Positions 21,372 to 29,805 of a stretch of DNA of 47,844 nucleotides are shown here, piece after piece. Every line of letters begins with the position of its first letter. The first letter of the stretch is position 1. The stretch spans positions 1 through 47,844 of the forward strand of contig JAPLKL010000029.1 of assembly GCA_026388095.1 (NCBI GenBank). The letters run 5' to 3'. The translations under genes and the position numbers were made by a program. A model generated the notes under the pieces. That model made no database searches, was not told the origin of the DNA, and saw only the letters and a list, made by a program, of their open reading frames with translations. Source of the stretch: Elusimicrobiota bacterium. Its GTDB lineage: Bacteria > Elusimicrobiota > Elusimicrobia > UBA1565 > UBA9628.

Positions 21372-22861
21372 GCCGGGCGGCCCGCGCCTGGGGCCTGTGC
21401 CTCATCGCCGCCGGCCTGGGCTGCGCGGGCCCTCGGGCGACCGGCGGCATGCCCCTGGGGGAGCTGGAATCCGCGGCGCAGGCGCGCTTGGACGCCGGAG
21501 ACCTGCGCGGCGGGGCGGCGCTGCTGCGCGCGGCGGTCGAACGGTCCGAGGCGGAACTGGGACCCGCCCACATGCGCACCCTGTCCTTGATCGGCGAGGA
21601 GGCCTCGGCCCGCCGGGGCCTGGGAGAGGTGGCCGAGACCGAGAATATCCTGGCCCGCCTGCAGGCGCGGGATGCGGGGACTTTCGAGTACTTCGTCACC
21701 CTCGGGGAGGTCCTGCTGCTCGTGGACCGGCGCGCCGAAGCCGCAGCCGCTCTGAAAAAAGCCGAAGCCTTGGAGCCGCAGGCCGTCGAGGGCTACGACC
21801 GCCTGGCCGGCGTCTACAGGAGGATGGGCCTGCTGACGGAGGCGGCGCAGTGCCTGGAGAAGGCCGGGCGGCGCGACCTGGGCGACTACAGCCTGCTGGT
21901 GAAGCGCTCCACCAGCCTCTACCTCTTGCGCCGCTATGACGAGGCCAAGAAGGCCGCCCGAGAGGCGCAGGCCCTGTGCCCCACCTGCGCGGAAGCCTAC
22001 GTCCAGCTCGGCTACGCGGAGCTCGACAGCGGCGACGACGCCGCGGCATTGCGCACGTTCCAGAAAGCGCAGGAATTGGCCCCGGAGGACCCTCGGTCCT
22101 ACCACCATCTGGCCTATTCATACGCCGTGCGCGGACAGAACGACAAAGCGGCGGCCTTATACATGCGCGCCATCGAGGTCGCGGAGCGCAAATCCCCGCC
22201 GGACTATCCGCACCTGCTCCAAGCCATCACCCATCTCTCCGCCGTCTACACCGCCGAGCAGCGCGCCGGCGACCAGCGACGGCAGGGCGACCTCGCCGCC
22301 CTCTATGTGCGCAGCCGCGCCATCCTGGAGAAGATCCCCGACGACCCGCGATTCTTGAACCTGGCCGGGATGCTGGCCTTGGCGGTGAACAAGGCTGCCG
22401 ACGCGGAGGCCTACCATCGCCGAGCGCTCGCCTTGCTGGAGAAACGACCGCAGTCGACGGAGCTGGAAGAGGCGCTGGCCGCCCTGGCGGTGCTGGCGGA
22501 GCGGGATGGACGCCACGACGTGGCGCGGGCGCTCTATGAGCGCGCCTTGGCCGTGGGCAAGGGGATCCCCGGCAACCACCAATACCTCCAGACCCTGACC
22601 GGGGCGGCGCGCTTCTACCAGTCTCAGCGCCGATTCGAGCCGGCCGAGCGGTGCTTCCAGGAGGCCGAGGCCCTCCTGGGCAAGACCCCCGCGGACCCCC
22701 AATTCCGGGAGCTGCTGGCAGCGATGGCGGGCTTCTATCGGGACTGGGGCCGGCCGGCGGCGGCGCGGAGGCTGGAGGAACGCGCCGCGGAGCTCGGAAA
22801 GGTTCCTAGCGGGCTGTTGAAGAACCCGCAAGATATCAACAGTCGCATGCCAAGCCAGTGA
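21368..22861 (+). CDS. TPR-repeat lipoprotein
   Basis: This 497-residue protein has a type II signal peptide with lipidated C19 (AAGLGCAG), then about ten TPR units, among them EAYVQLGYAELDSGDDAAAL, YHHLAYSYAVRGQNDKAAAL and EALAALAVLAERDGRHDVAR. It is predicted to be anchored at the periplasmic face of the outer (or inner) membrane as a protein-interaction scaffold. ATG 21368 overlaps the previous stop; the same frame is open back to 20606, but the upstream part is antisense-like shadow sequence. Confidence 0.85.
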   Translation: MSRAARAWGLCLIAAGLGCAGPRATGGMPLGELESAAQARLDAGDLRGGAALLRAAVERSEAELGPAHMRTLSLIGEEASARRGLGEVAETENILARLQARDAGTFEYFVTLGEVLLLVDRRAEAAAALKKAEALEPQAVEGYDRLAGVYRRMGLLTEAAQCLEKAGRRDLGDYSLLVKRSTSLYLLRRYDEAKKAAREAQALCPTCAEAYVQLGYAELDSGDDAAALRTFQKAQELAPEDPRSYHHLAYSYAVRGQNDKAAALYMRAIEVAERKSPPDYPHLLQAITHLSAVYTAEQRAGDQRRQGDLAALYVRSRAILEKIPDDPRFLNLAGMLALAVNKAADAEAYHRRALALLEKRPQSTELEEALAALAVLAERDGRHDVARALYERALAVGKGIPGNHQYLQTLTGAARFYQSQRRFEPAERCFQEAEALLGKTPADPQFRELLAAMAGFYRDWGRPAAARRLEERAAELGKVPSGLLKNPQDINSRMPSQ

Positions 22862-22920
22862 AGACTATGTCCGGACACAGTCGATTCAGCGGGCTGTAGG
22901 CGGCTGCAGTCCGTCTCCGA

Positions 22921-23038
22921 ACTGGCGAGCCGAAGGCTCGCCAGTCGCGCCGAAGGCGCCATCCTCCGCTCGACCTATCAACCCGGTTCTTCCGCCCCGC
23001 TTCGCGGGTCGGTTGCGGGCGAGCTATCGCTCGCCCGC
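22921..23038. terminator. Cluster of intergenic hairpins between convergent genes
   Basis: Three stems: ACTGGCGAGCC-GAA-GGCTCGCCAGT (22921-22945, perfect 11 bp), GCGCC-GAA-GGCGC (22947-22959) and GCGGGCGAGC-TATC-GCTCGCCCGC (23015-23038, perfect 10 bp). They separate convergent genes and probably act as bidirectional terminators. The 205-nt gap holds no gene. Confidence 0.65.
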
Positions 23039-23066
23039 TCGCAAGACGGACTTTGTCAGCACCCCG

Positions 23067-24320
23067 TTAGTCGCCCGCCAGCCGGCGCAGCTTCTTCTCC
23101 AGGTCGAAAGCGATGGCCGGCTCCTGCGCGAAGAGATTGCGCCGCTCCCCCGGATCCGTCCTGAGGTCGTAGAGCTCGCGGGCATCGCCGAGCTCGTCGT
23201 CGATGAGCTTCCAGCCGCCCGCGGAGCGCAGCGAGCGCCGGCAGGAGCGCAGGAGGAAGTCGGTCTCCGAAAAGGCGTCCAGCGCCAGGGGCTTGCCTTC
23301 CAGGAGCGGCTGGAGGCTGACCCCCCGCATCTGCTCCCGCAGCCGCGCGGGGGGCCGGACGCCCATGAGCTCCAGCAAAGTGGGCAGCACGTCGATGAGG
23401 CGCACCTGCTCGGAGATGCGCCGCGGGGCCAGGCCCGGGGCCTGGACCATCAGCACCGCGCGGATGACCTCGTCGTACAGGGTCAGGCCGTGGTCGACGC
23501 CGCCGTGCTCGTCGAATTCGTCCCCGTGGTCCGAGATGACCGCGACGACGGTCCGCTGCCGGAGCCGCGGCATGGCCCGAAGTCCCTCCAGGAAGGAGCC
23601 CAGGCGCGCGTCGGCCCGGGCGATCTTGGCGTCGTAGCCTGCGCGCCAGGACCGCACCTCGTCGGCGGACGCGGGGCCGGCTTCGCCCGCGATGCCCTGG
23701 GCGCGGCGCGCCATCCAGGATTCGTCCCGGCGGCCGAACTGGCCGTGCACATCGTAGCCGTGGGCAAACAGGAAGAAACGCTGGTCCTGGTGGCCTTGCA
23801 GCCAGTCCAGGGCCTGGGGGAGCGTCGACTCGAAGCCCCCGAAGGTCGCGGAGTCGGAATAGACGTCGAAGCCCCGCGACATGCCCGAACCGCGGCCCAG
23901 GCCCGCGCCGCCCGTAAAGGCCGCCGTGGCGTAGCCGGCCTCCTTGAGGACCTGGGCCAAGGTCAGGAACTGGTAGGGCAGCTTGGCGAGCTCCTGTTTC
24001 CGCGCGGTGAAGACGGCGTAGCGATTGACCACGCCGTGCTGGTGCGGGTACAAAGACGTGAAGACGGAGAGCATGGAGGGCAGCGTCCAGGGGGCCTGGG
24101 ATACCGCGTTGGCGAAGACGGCGGCCTGGCCCGCGAAGCGGTCCAGGCGGGGCGTGATGGGCTGGGGATAGCCGAGGGCCCCGACATGGTCCGGCCGCAG
24201 CGCGTCGAGGCTGATCAGGACGAGGTTGCGCCGCTCGCGGCCGCTGGCCCACGGCGGCAGAGCCGCGCTGGCGGCCAGCAAGGCCAAGGCCAGGATACTC
24301 CGACGCGTCTCGGGCGGCAT
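23067..24320 (-). CDS. Exported sulfatase/alkaline-phosphatase-superfamily hydrolase with Thr at the nucleophile position
   Basis: The 417-residue protein has a signal peptide (SILALALLAASAALPPWASG). Superfamily metal and active-site motifs follow: NLVLISLDALRPDHVG, APWTLPSMLSVFTSLYPHQHGV, FAHGYDVHG and VISDHGDEFDEHGG. In true formylglycine sulfatases the nucleophile position is CxPSR or SxPSR; here the motif reads T-L-P-S-M, as in phosphoethanolamine-transferase or phosphatase-like branches. The substrate is therefore uncertain. The C-terminal ELYDLRTDPGERRNL motif is typical of sulfatases. ATG 24320 follows TATCAT by 7 nt (near-leaderless). Confidence 0.85.
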   Translation of the reverse strand: MPPETRRSILALALLAASAALPPWASGRERRNLVLISLDALRPDHVGALGYPQPITPRLDRFAGQAAVFANAVSQAPWTLPSMLSVFTSLYPHQHGVVNRYAVFTARKQELAKLPYQFLTLAQVLKEAGYATAAFTGGAGLGRGSGMSRGFDVYSDSATFGGFESTLPQALDWLQGHQDQRFFLFAHGYDVHGQFGRRDESWMARRAQGIAGEAGPASADEVRSWRAGYDAKIARADARLGSFLEGLRAMPRLRQRTVVAVISDHGDEFDEHGGVDHGLTLYDEVIRAVLMVQAPGLAPRRISEQVRLIDVLPTLLELMGVRPPARLREQMRGVSLQPLLEGKPLALDAFSETDFLLRSCRRSLRSAGGWKLIDDELGDARELYDLRTDPGERRNLFAQEPAIAFDLEKKLRRLAGD

Positions 24321-24327
24321 CCGCGAT

Positions 24328-24333
24328 ATGATA
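24328..24333 (-). promoter_or_regulatory. -10 element TATCAT 7 nt before the sulfatase-like start
   Basis: TATCATATCGC followed closely by ATG nearly duplicates the promoter at 36610-36621; no Shine-Dalgarno. Confidence 0.5.
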
Positions 24334-24388
24334 GCCTTAAGCAAAAGTATTGTACAATCCTGCTGGACGGCGGAAGGAGGGAGAACCA

Positions 24389-25159
24389 ATGCAACGACAA
24401 AGCGTCCTGGTGTGCGGCATGATCGGCCTTCTGGCCTCGTGGGCGGTCAGCGCCGAGCCGCAGAAGCCGGACCAAGCCAAGAAGCCGGCCCCGGCCGCGA
24501 CGGCGAAGAAACCGGACCAAACCAAGAAGCCCGCCCCGGCCGCCGCGGCGCAGAAGCCGGACCAAGCCAAGAAGCCCGCCGCCCCGCGAAGCCCGTCTTT
24601 GCCGCCGCAGGAGCCCGAGAAGACCGTGCTCAACGAGCCGCTCGTCGTCAAAGCGGCCGACTGGACGCTCGCGTCCTTCCTGGACTGGGCCGCGAAGAAG
24701 ACCACGGCGAACTTCGTGATCCGCGAGGGGCTGGAGCAGCAGAAGGTGAAGACCGTCCTGTCCAAGGGCACGGCGCGGCAGATCCTGCAGAAGACCTTGG
24801 GCGACCAAGGCATCGCGCTCTGGCCGGTCGGGCCCCATGACACGTATTTCGTCGCGCGTTTCGGCACCGCCATGCCGAAGGACCCCAGCTCCGGCGTCGC
24901 GGACCCCCGCCTGGACAAGTTCGTCACCGTCAGCGTCGACAAATCCCCCTTGGGGGTCTATATGGACTCGGTGGGCAAGCAGGCCGGCATCAAGGTCGGC
25001 GCGAGCGGCGACATCATGGCGCTGCGGGTCACCGCCTCTCTGCGCAAGGTCCCGGCCCGGGACGCCCTGTTCGCCTTGGCCCTAATGAAGGGGCTGACCT
25101 ATCGGCGGGACGCCAAGACCGGCGCCTGCGAGTTCTCGCGGGCCACGCGGGCCAAGTGA
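24389..25159 (+). CDS. Exported protein with Lys/Pro repeats and secretin N0/STN-like domain
   Basis: The 256-residue protein has a signal peptide (VLVCGMIGLLASWAVSA). Three copies of a 13-15-residue basic repeat (KPDQAKKPAPAA) form a flexible linker. A domain follows in which LASFLDWAAKKTTANFVIRE and KGTARQILQKTLGDQGIAL match the beta-alpha-beta pattern of STN/secretin N0 modules; a second similar unit lies in VTVSVDKSPLGVYMDSVGKQ and the RKVPARDALFALALMKGL stretch. No secretin barrel is present, so it could be a periplasmic adaptor. AAGGAGGG before ATG 24389 fixes the start. Its last 78 bp overlap the end of the convergent gene. Confidence 0.75.
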   Translation: MQRQSVLVCGMIGLLASWAVSAEPQKPDQAKKPAPAATAKKPDQTKKPAPAAAAQKPDQAKKPAAPRSPSLPPQEPEKTVLNEPLVVKAADWTLASFLDWAAKKTTANFVIREGLEQQKVKTVLSKGTARQILQKTLGDQGIALWPVGPHDTYFVARFGTAMPKDPSSGVADPRLDKFVTVSVDKSPLGVYMDSVGKQAGIKVGASGDIMALRVTASLRKVPARDALFALALMKGLTYRRDAKTGACEFSRATRAK

Positions 25160-26758
25160 GCCGCTGAGCAGGACGCCGTGGGTCAGGCCCTGTAGATAGC
25201 GCACCGCCACGTTGTCCCGCTGGAGGGCGCCGGCCTCGTCGAAGAAGAGGCGGGCCTCGCGGTAGCGGCCCTGGCGCCGGAGGGCCTCGCCCGCGTTGAG
25301 CAGGACCCGCCACCAGCCCCGGTCTATCGCGCGCGTCAGGTGTCCGAGCCAGACGTCCCGCCTCAAGCGCGCCGCCCACTCCCGGGACTCGGTGCGCAAG
25401 GAGAGGACCGCCTCCGGATGCGTCCCGAGGACCGACTCGAAGGTCTGGATGGCCCGCGAGCTCAGCGGCGAGAGAGCCCCGCCGCCCAGGATATCGAAGA
25501 GCGCCAGACGCATGGGGTAGGCCGCTCGTTCCGCCGCGACCTTGCGGTCCAGCCGGGCCATGAGCTCCGGGTAGGTGAGCCGGGTCGCGTTCGCCATCCG
25601 CCACTGTCCGCCGGGCGCCAAGATGCCTGTCCCGCGGGAGGCGTTGCAGGCGAAGAGGGCGTCGATGATCGCGTCGGCGTAGAGCTCGTAGGCGGGCGGC
25701 CAGACATGGCAGTTGTCCTCGAAGAGGTCGAATCCCGGTATGCCGTGCGGGGCGAAGGCGATGAATCGGCGCTCGAGGTCGGCCAGGGGCAGGCCGTACC
25801 TTGCGGCCAGGTCCCGGATGCCCTGGTTGCGCGTGGGGGTGCAGGACATCGGGGAGGGATCGCGCTCCAGGGCGCGGGCATAGCGGCTGCGCGCCTGGTC
25901 GTAGCGGCCCCGGCGCTCGGCGATGAGCCCCTGGCAGTAGGCCACCAAAGCGCTGCCGGGATAGCGGCTCTCCAGGGCCGTGCCCAGCCCCTGGGCGGCC
26001 GCGAGGTTCCCGCGCCGCAGGGCTTCGAGCATGAGGATGAAGTCGTCCTGGAAGGGGACGAGCTTGGACGAGAAATGGTTGTCCCGATAGTTGACCGGCA
26101 GGGTGCACAGGACGACGGGCACCCCGCGGCGGGCCGCTTCATCGGCGAACCTTTCGAGGGCTTCGAAATAGTAGCGGTCCAGCCCGGTCAGCAAAACGTC
26201 CACCTGAGGGCCCAGCAGGTCGCAGAGCCTGCGGAAGACCGCGCTGTAGGACAACGCGCCTTCATACTTCCATGGATTGACCCGGCGCGTCCCCGGGACC
26301 TCGGTGTTGCCCGCGATGAAGACCACGAGGTCGGGAGCGTAGCCCAGGATCTCCCGCCCCATCAGCAGCGTGCGATAGGCGTCGAACATCCCCATGCCGC
26401 AATTGATGACCTGGAAATCGGACTGGGGCAGGACCTGCCTCAGCTTGCGGGCGAGGATATCAGGGGGGAAGTTCTGAGCCGTGGAAGAGCCGATGATGAA
26501 GACCCGCTTGGTCGACGGCCCTTTCCGCTCGGGGAAGGATTGCGGCCGCAGGCGAGGCCGGACGCTCTCATAGCGGGCTTTCCCATCCCGCACGACCCGC
26601 TTGAAGGAGGGGCGGTACATGTCCAGGTAGAGATAGCTGAAATTCCTGTCAGGCTCTAACCTGCGGTCGCCCCGCAGGTACAGGGCCCCCTCCATGATCA
26701 CGATCGCGGCGCACAGCCCGAGACAGGCCGCCAGGAGCCTCTCCGCGAGCCGCCTCAT
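25082..26758 (-). CDS. SGNH/GDSL-like hydrolase-type membrane-anchored protein with TPRs
   Basis: The 558-residue protein has one N-terminal membrane helix (LLAACLGLCAAIVIMEGALYL). The SGNH-like core has block I RVFIIGSSTAQNF with the candidate Ser, block II NCGMGMFDAYRT, block III-like VVFIAGNTEVPG, and a late DNCHVWPPAYELYADAI with the His. A TPR-like insert (ALVAYCQGLIAERRGRYDQA) lies between blocks III and V, and a second TPR region forms the C-terminus. Such proteins act on acylated polysaccharides or as sugar O-acetyl esterases. ATG 26758 precedes the membrane helix. The 3' end overlaps the convergent gene by 78 bp. Confidence 0.8.
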   Translation of the reverse strand: MRRLAERLLAACLGLCAAIVIMEGALYLRGDRRLEPDRNFSYLYLDMYRPSFKRVVRDGKARYESVRPRLRPQSFPERKGPSTKRVFIIGSSTAQNFPPDILARKLRQVLPQSDFQVINCGMGMFDAYRTLLMGREILGYAPDLVVFIAGNTEVPGTRRVNPWKYEGALSYSAVFRRLCDLLGPQVDVLLTGLDRYYFEALERFADEAARRGVPVVLCTLPVNYRDNHFSSKLVPFQDDFILMLEALRRGNLAAAQGLGTALESRYPGSALVAYCQGLIAERRGRYDQARSRYARALERDPSPMSCTPTRNQGIRDLAARYGLPLADLERRFIAFAPHGIPGFDLFEDNCHVWPPAYELYADAIIDALFACNASRGTGILAPGGQWRMANATRLTYPELMARLDRKVAAERAAYPMRLALFDILGGGALSPLSSRAIQTFESVLGTHPEAVLSLRTESREWAARLRRDVWLGHLTRAIDRGWWRVLLNAGEALRRQGRYREARLFFDEAGALQRDNVAVRYLQGLTHGVLLSGSLGPRGPRELAGAGLGVPPIGQPLH

Positions 26759-26780
26759 CGGCCGGCCCCTGCGGGCCCTC

Positions 26781-27212
26781 TCATTCGAAGTCCTTGGCCT
26801 TGGGGACGGCCTCGGGGCCGACGTCCTTGTTGACCACGATCTCGATGACGGGGCTGACCCAGCGGTTGTTGCCCTTGGTGATGACGCAGAGCCGGTAGTA
26901 CCAGATGCCGCCGTCGACCTTGGCATCCACGTATCTGGTGACCGCGCGATCGCCCGCGGAGAAAAGCTCCCCGTTCTCGGGGTATACGGGGTCGTGCATG
27001 GTCGAGGAGCGGACCAGCTTGTAGGCCTTGAAGTCCGCCCGTTTGTACTTCTTCCAGGTCGCTATGACCCGCCCGCCCTCGTACCAGGCCGAAAAGCCTA
27101 TGGCCCGCACCAAGGTCGGCGGCCTGAAGAGGCGCGGCTGCGGCTGCGCCCGCGCCGGCGCGGCCATGGCGCAGGCCAGGGCCGCGGCCAAAGTCAGTCT
27201 CGTCAAGGTCAT
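26781..27212 (-). CDS. Small exported fibronectin-III-like protein
   Basis: This 143-residue protein has a clear signal peptide (LTLAAALACAMAAPARAQ) and a single beta-sandwich-like domain (FSAWYEGGRVIATWKKYKRA, FKAYKLVRSS, TRYVDAKVDGGIWYYRLCVI) in the manner of fibronectin type III modules. GGAGGAG precedes ATG 27212. It lies 22 nt before the SGNH gene and is probably co-transcribed with it as an exported accessory protein. Confidence 0.75.
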   Translation of the reverse strand: MTLTRLTLAAALACAMAAPARAQPQPRLFRPPTLVRAIGFSAWYEGGRVIATWKKYKRADFKAYKLVRSSTMHDPVYPENGELFSAGDRAVTRYVDAKVDGGIWYYRLCVITKGNNRWVSPVIEIVVNKDVGPEAVPKAKDFE

Positions 27213-27275
27213 GGCTCCTCCAGTCCGGCCGGTTTATGATAGCACACGCAGGGGCGGGTCCGATGCCGCAGGTAG

Positions 27276-27281
27276 TATAAT
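27276..27281 (+). promoter_or_regulatory. -10 element TATAAT before the caspase-like gene
   Basis: Perfect TATAAT, 19 nt before ATG 27301, in the 88-nt divergent gap. Confidence 0.5.
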
Positions 27282-27300
27282 AGGGGCGGGTCTCCCGGAC

Positions 27301-28458
27301 ATGAGGATACACCTGGTCATACTGCCCCTGCTCCTGCTGGCCGCGGGTTCCGCGGCCGCGCAAAGGAATCGGGAGCCGCATGGTCACGGAACGCGGCAGG
27401 CGCGCCGGGCGGTTCCGGCCCTGCGGCCGAAGCGCCCGGCGTTCGCGCCGAGGCGGTTCGTGGGCCCCCGGCGGGCCCGGACGCAGACCGTCTACATCCG
27501 GGTCAACGAAGGCTACACCCCCTCCAGCGCCGCCCAGCCGCAGACCGTCTATTTCCCTATCGACAACGGCTACGCCCCCTACAGCCCCGCCCACCCGGCG
27601 CTCATCTCGAACTACGAGACCCTGATCGCGCCCCCGGAGGAGCCGGCGGCCCCGCAGCCGCAGTGCCGTTCCGACGTTGACGCCCCCGGCTATCAGGTCA
27701 AGGAGCACCCCGACAGTTTCGCCGTGGTGGTCGGCGTCGAGAACTACTCCAGCCTGCCCAAGGCCGACTTTGCGGCCTGCGACGCCCAGGCCGTGCGCGA
27801 CCACCTCAAGAGCCTCGGCTATCCCGTGCGCAACACCATGTTCCTCGCCGACAACAAGGCCGTCCGGTCGGGACTGGAGAAATACGTGGACACCTGGCTG
27901 CCCAAACAAGTCGGCAAGGACTCCCGGGTCTTCTTCTATTTCTCGGGCCACGGCGCGCCGGACCCCAAGACCGGGCAGACCTACCTGCTGCCCTGGGACG
28001 CGGACCCCAAATACCTCGACGAGACCGGCTATCCGATGCAGAAGCTCCTCGCCAAGCTCGATGCCTTGCCCGCCAAGCAAGTCGTGGTGGTGCTCGACGC
28101 CTGCTTCTCCGGGGCGGGCGGCCGCTCGGTGCTGGCCGAAGGCACCCGGCCCTTGGTCACCAAGGTGGACCTCGGCCGCGGCTCGGCCAAGCACCTGGTG
28201 CTCTTCACGGCCTCGGGCGCCGATGAGATCACGGGCACGGTCCAGTCGCAGGGCCACGGCCTTTTCACCTATTACTTCCTCAAGGGGCTCAACGGCGCCG
28301 CGCGGGGGAGCCAGGAAGGAGTGACCGTCCAGGACCTCTACGACTACCTCCGGCCCCAGGTCGAGGACGCCGCCCGCCTCGACAACCGCGACCAGAGCCC
28401 TCAGCTCTTCGTGCCGCCCGAAGGCCAGCGCCGGCTCCTCATCAAGGATCTGCGCTAA
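27301..28458 (+). CDS. Exported caspase-like (peptidase C14/metacaspase-type) protein
   Basis: The 385-residue protein has a signal peptide (IHLVILPLLLLAAGSAAAQ) and a basic linker. Two copies of a 20-residue motif (QTVYIRVNEGYTP and QTVYFPIDNGYAP) come next, then a caspase-fold domain from about residue 137: SFAVVVGVENYSSL, FFYFSGHGAPD with H217 and VVVVLDACFSGAG with C268, the catalytic dyad. The acidic S1 pocket expected of metacaspases (D after the Cys) is compatible with LDACFSG. Secretion of a caspase-like enzyme points to a surface or envelope processing role rather than cytosolic cell death. Confidence 0.85.
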   Translation: MRIHLVILPLLLLAAGSAAAQRNREPHGHGTRQARRAVPALRPKRPAFAPRRFVGPRRARTQTVYIRVNEGYTPSSAAQPQTVYFPIDNGYAPYSPAHPALISNYETLIAPPEEPAAPQPQCRSDVDAPGYQVKEHPDSFAVVVGVENYSSLPKADFAACDAQAVRDHLKSLGYPVRNTMFLADNKAVRSGLEKYVDTWLPKQVGKDSRVFFYFSGHGAPDPKTGQTYLLPWDADPKYLDETGYPMQKLLAKLDALPAKQVVVVLDACFSGAGGRSVLAEGTRPLVTKVDLGRGSAKHLVLFTASGADEITGTVQSQGHGLFTYYFLKGLNGAARGSQEGVTVQDLYDYLRPQVEDAARLDNRDQSPQLFVPPEGQRRLLIKDLR

Positions 28459-28470
28459 GAGAAGGCTGGG

Positions 28471-29016
28471 CTATTTGCGGGGCTTGAGGAGTATCTTGAG
28501 CGCCGCCAAGGTGAGGACCTCCGGCTTGCAGGTCCGGCCGGTCTCCAGATAGAGCTTGAGCTTGGCCAAGGCGTCTTCCCAGCCCGTGGCGAAGCACGCA
28601 TAGGTCTTGTCAGCGGCCACGCGGCGCGGGAAGCCCGCGTGCAGCAAGGTCACCTCGCAGCCTCCCCGTTTGGGCAGGATGAAGAAGCTGCACAGGGGCG
28701 GGACGCCGTTGCGGCGCGAGCCCGCGCGCCACATCCAGGCCACCTTGCGCTCGGGCTCGAGATCCACGAAGCAGCCTTCGCGTTCGCCGGAGAAGCTGCG
28801 GCAGCCGGGACGCTTGGGCCAGACCATGCGCAGGCGGCCCGCGTTGCGCGCGTCGGTCTCGGCGCCGGTGAGCCACCAGCGGCACAGCTCCCGGGCCGAG
28901 GTCAGCACGCGGTAGACCGCGGCGGGCTTGGCCTTGATCCTCACGGACAGGCGCAGATCGCGCGTACGCGACCGGGATCGCGCAGCGGCGGAGGGACGGG
29001 GCTTCTCGGCGCTCAT
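28471..29016 (-). CDS. AHSA1/SRPBCC-like domain protein
   Basis: The 181-residue protein matches the START/Bet-v1-like fold: LSVRIKAKPAAVYRVLTSAR at the start, a WWLTGAE stretch, RMVWPKRPGCRSFSG, VDLEPERKVAWMWRAG, CEVTLLHAGFP and a final GWEDALAKLKLYLETG helix. This pattern is typical of AHSA1-type domains, often of unknown ligand. ATG 29016 is preferred to 29136 because residues upstream are low-complexity and antisense-like. It converges with the caspase-like gene 12 nt away. Confidence 0.8.
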   Translation of the reverse strand: MSAEKPRPSAAARSRSRTRDLRLSVRIKAKPAAVYRVLTSARELCRWWLTGAETDARNAGRLRMVWPKRPGCRSFSGEREGCFVDLEPERKVAWMWRAGSRRNGVPPLCSFFILPKRGGCEVTLLHAGFPRRVAADKTYACFATGWEDALAKLKLYLETGRTCKPEVLTLAALKILLKPRK

Positions 29017-29044
29017 GGCAGACTCGGCGGCTCCAGTCAGGATC

Positions 29045-29743
29045 CTACTTGGCGGGTTTGCTCCGGGACGGCGGCGGGAGCGGCGAGCCCCCGGGGCCGT
29101 CCTTGAGCGGCACGAACGAATGCACCAGCTCGTCAAATTGATCCCTATATATCTTCAATTTTTCGAATCGCGTCTTCGGCTCGGCGTCGTAAGCTTGGAT
29201 AGTGGCCGGATAGGTCAGCACATAGAAGCCTCCGGACATGGGCAGGATGGCATACGCGTGCTTACGAGGATTGATGAGTTTGCCGTCTTGCTCACCGGTG
29301 CCCCAGCGCGCCCCGGGCGCCGCCGGCCCCAACGACGACACCACGAAGTACTTGAATTTCCGCCCGTCAATCTCCATGTCTTGGACGGGACGGAACATGA
29401 TGCGTTCCTTGCCGTAGACCGAATCGAGGATCTGCTTGATGAAATCGTCGGGGCCGCTGTAGAGCTCCGACTGACCGTCGCGCAGGAGATGCGTCGCGTA
29501 GCGCGTGTACCAGCGCACGCTGAAGCTTGGCGCTCCCAGATAGAACTCCGGCTCGAACGGGCCGATGAAAGTGAGGTTGGTGAAGTGCGTCCCCTCCGAG
29601 TCGTATATCACGCTCCAGGCCCAAGGCACGTCGCACTGGAAGTCCCGGTTCGGGGATGTGTAGAGGGAATGGGAAGGCGGCTTGCAGCCGCTGGCGAGCA
29701 GTCCGCAAAGCGCCAAGGTCGCCGCCGCCCAGGTCCGTTTCAT
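29045..29743 (-). CDS. Lipoprotein of unknown function
   Basis: The 232-residue protein begins MKRTWAAATLALCGLLASGCKPP, a type II signal peptide with lipidated C20. The mature part is a mixed alpha/beta domain: NRDFQCDVPWAWSVIYDSEG, YLGAPSFSVRWYTRYATHL, FKYFVVSS and GGFYVLTYPAT, ending in a charged, Pro-rich tail. It resembles PsbP/Mog1-like or lipoprotein-localisation style domains in outline (a wedge of beta strands followed by a late helix). ATG 29743 matches the signal peptide. TATACT lies 13 nt upstream. Confidence 0.75.
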   Translation of the reverse strand: MKRTWAAATLALCGLLASGCKPPSHSLYTSPNRDFQCDVPWAWSVIYDSEGTHFTNLTFIGPFEPEFYLGAPSFSVRWYTRYATHLLRDGQSELYSGPDDFIKQILDSVYGKERIMFRPVQDMEIDGRKFKYFVVSSLGPAAPGARWGTGEQDGKLINPRKHAYAILPMSGGFYVLTYPATIQAYDAEPKTRFEKLKIYRDQFDELVHSFVPLKDGPGGSPLPPPSRSKPAK

Positions 29744-29805
29744 AAAGCCCGTTGTGAGTATATCAGGAGAAAATCGCTTTGTCCAGGAAAGGGGACCTTC
29801 CCCCC

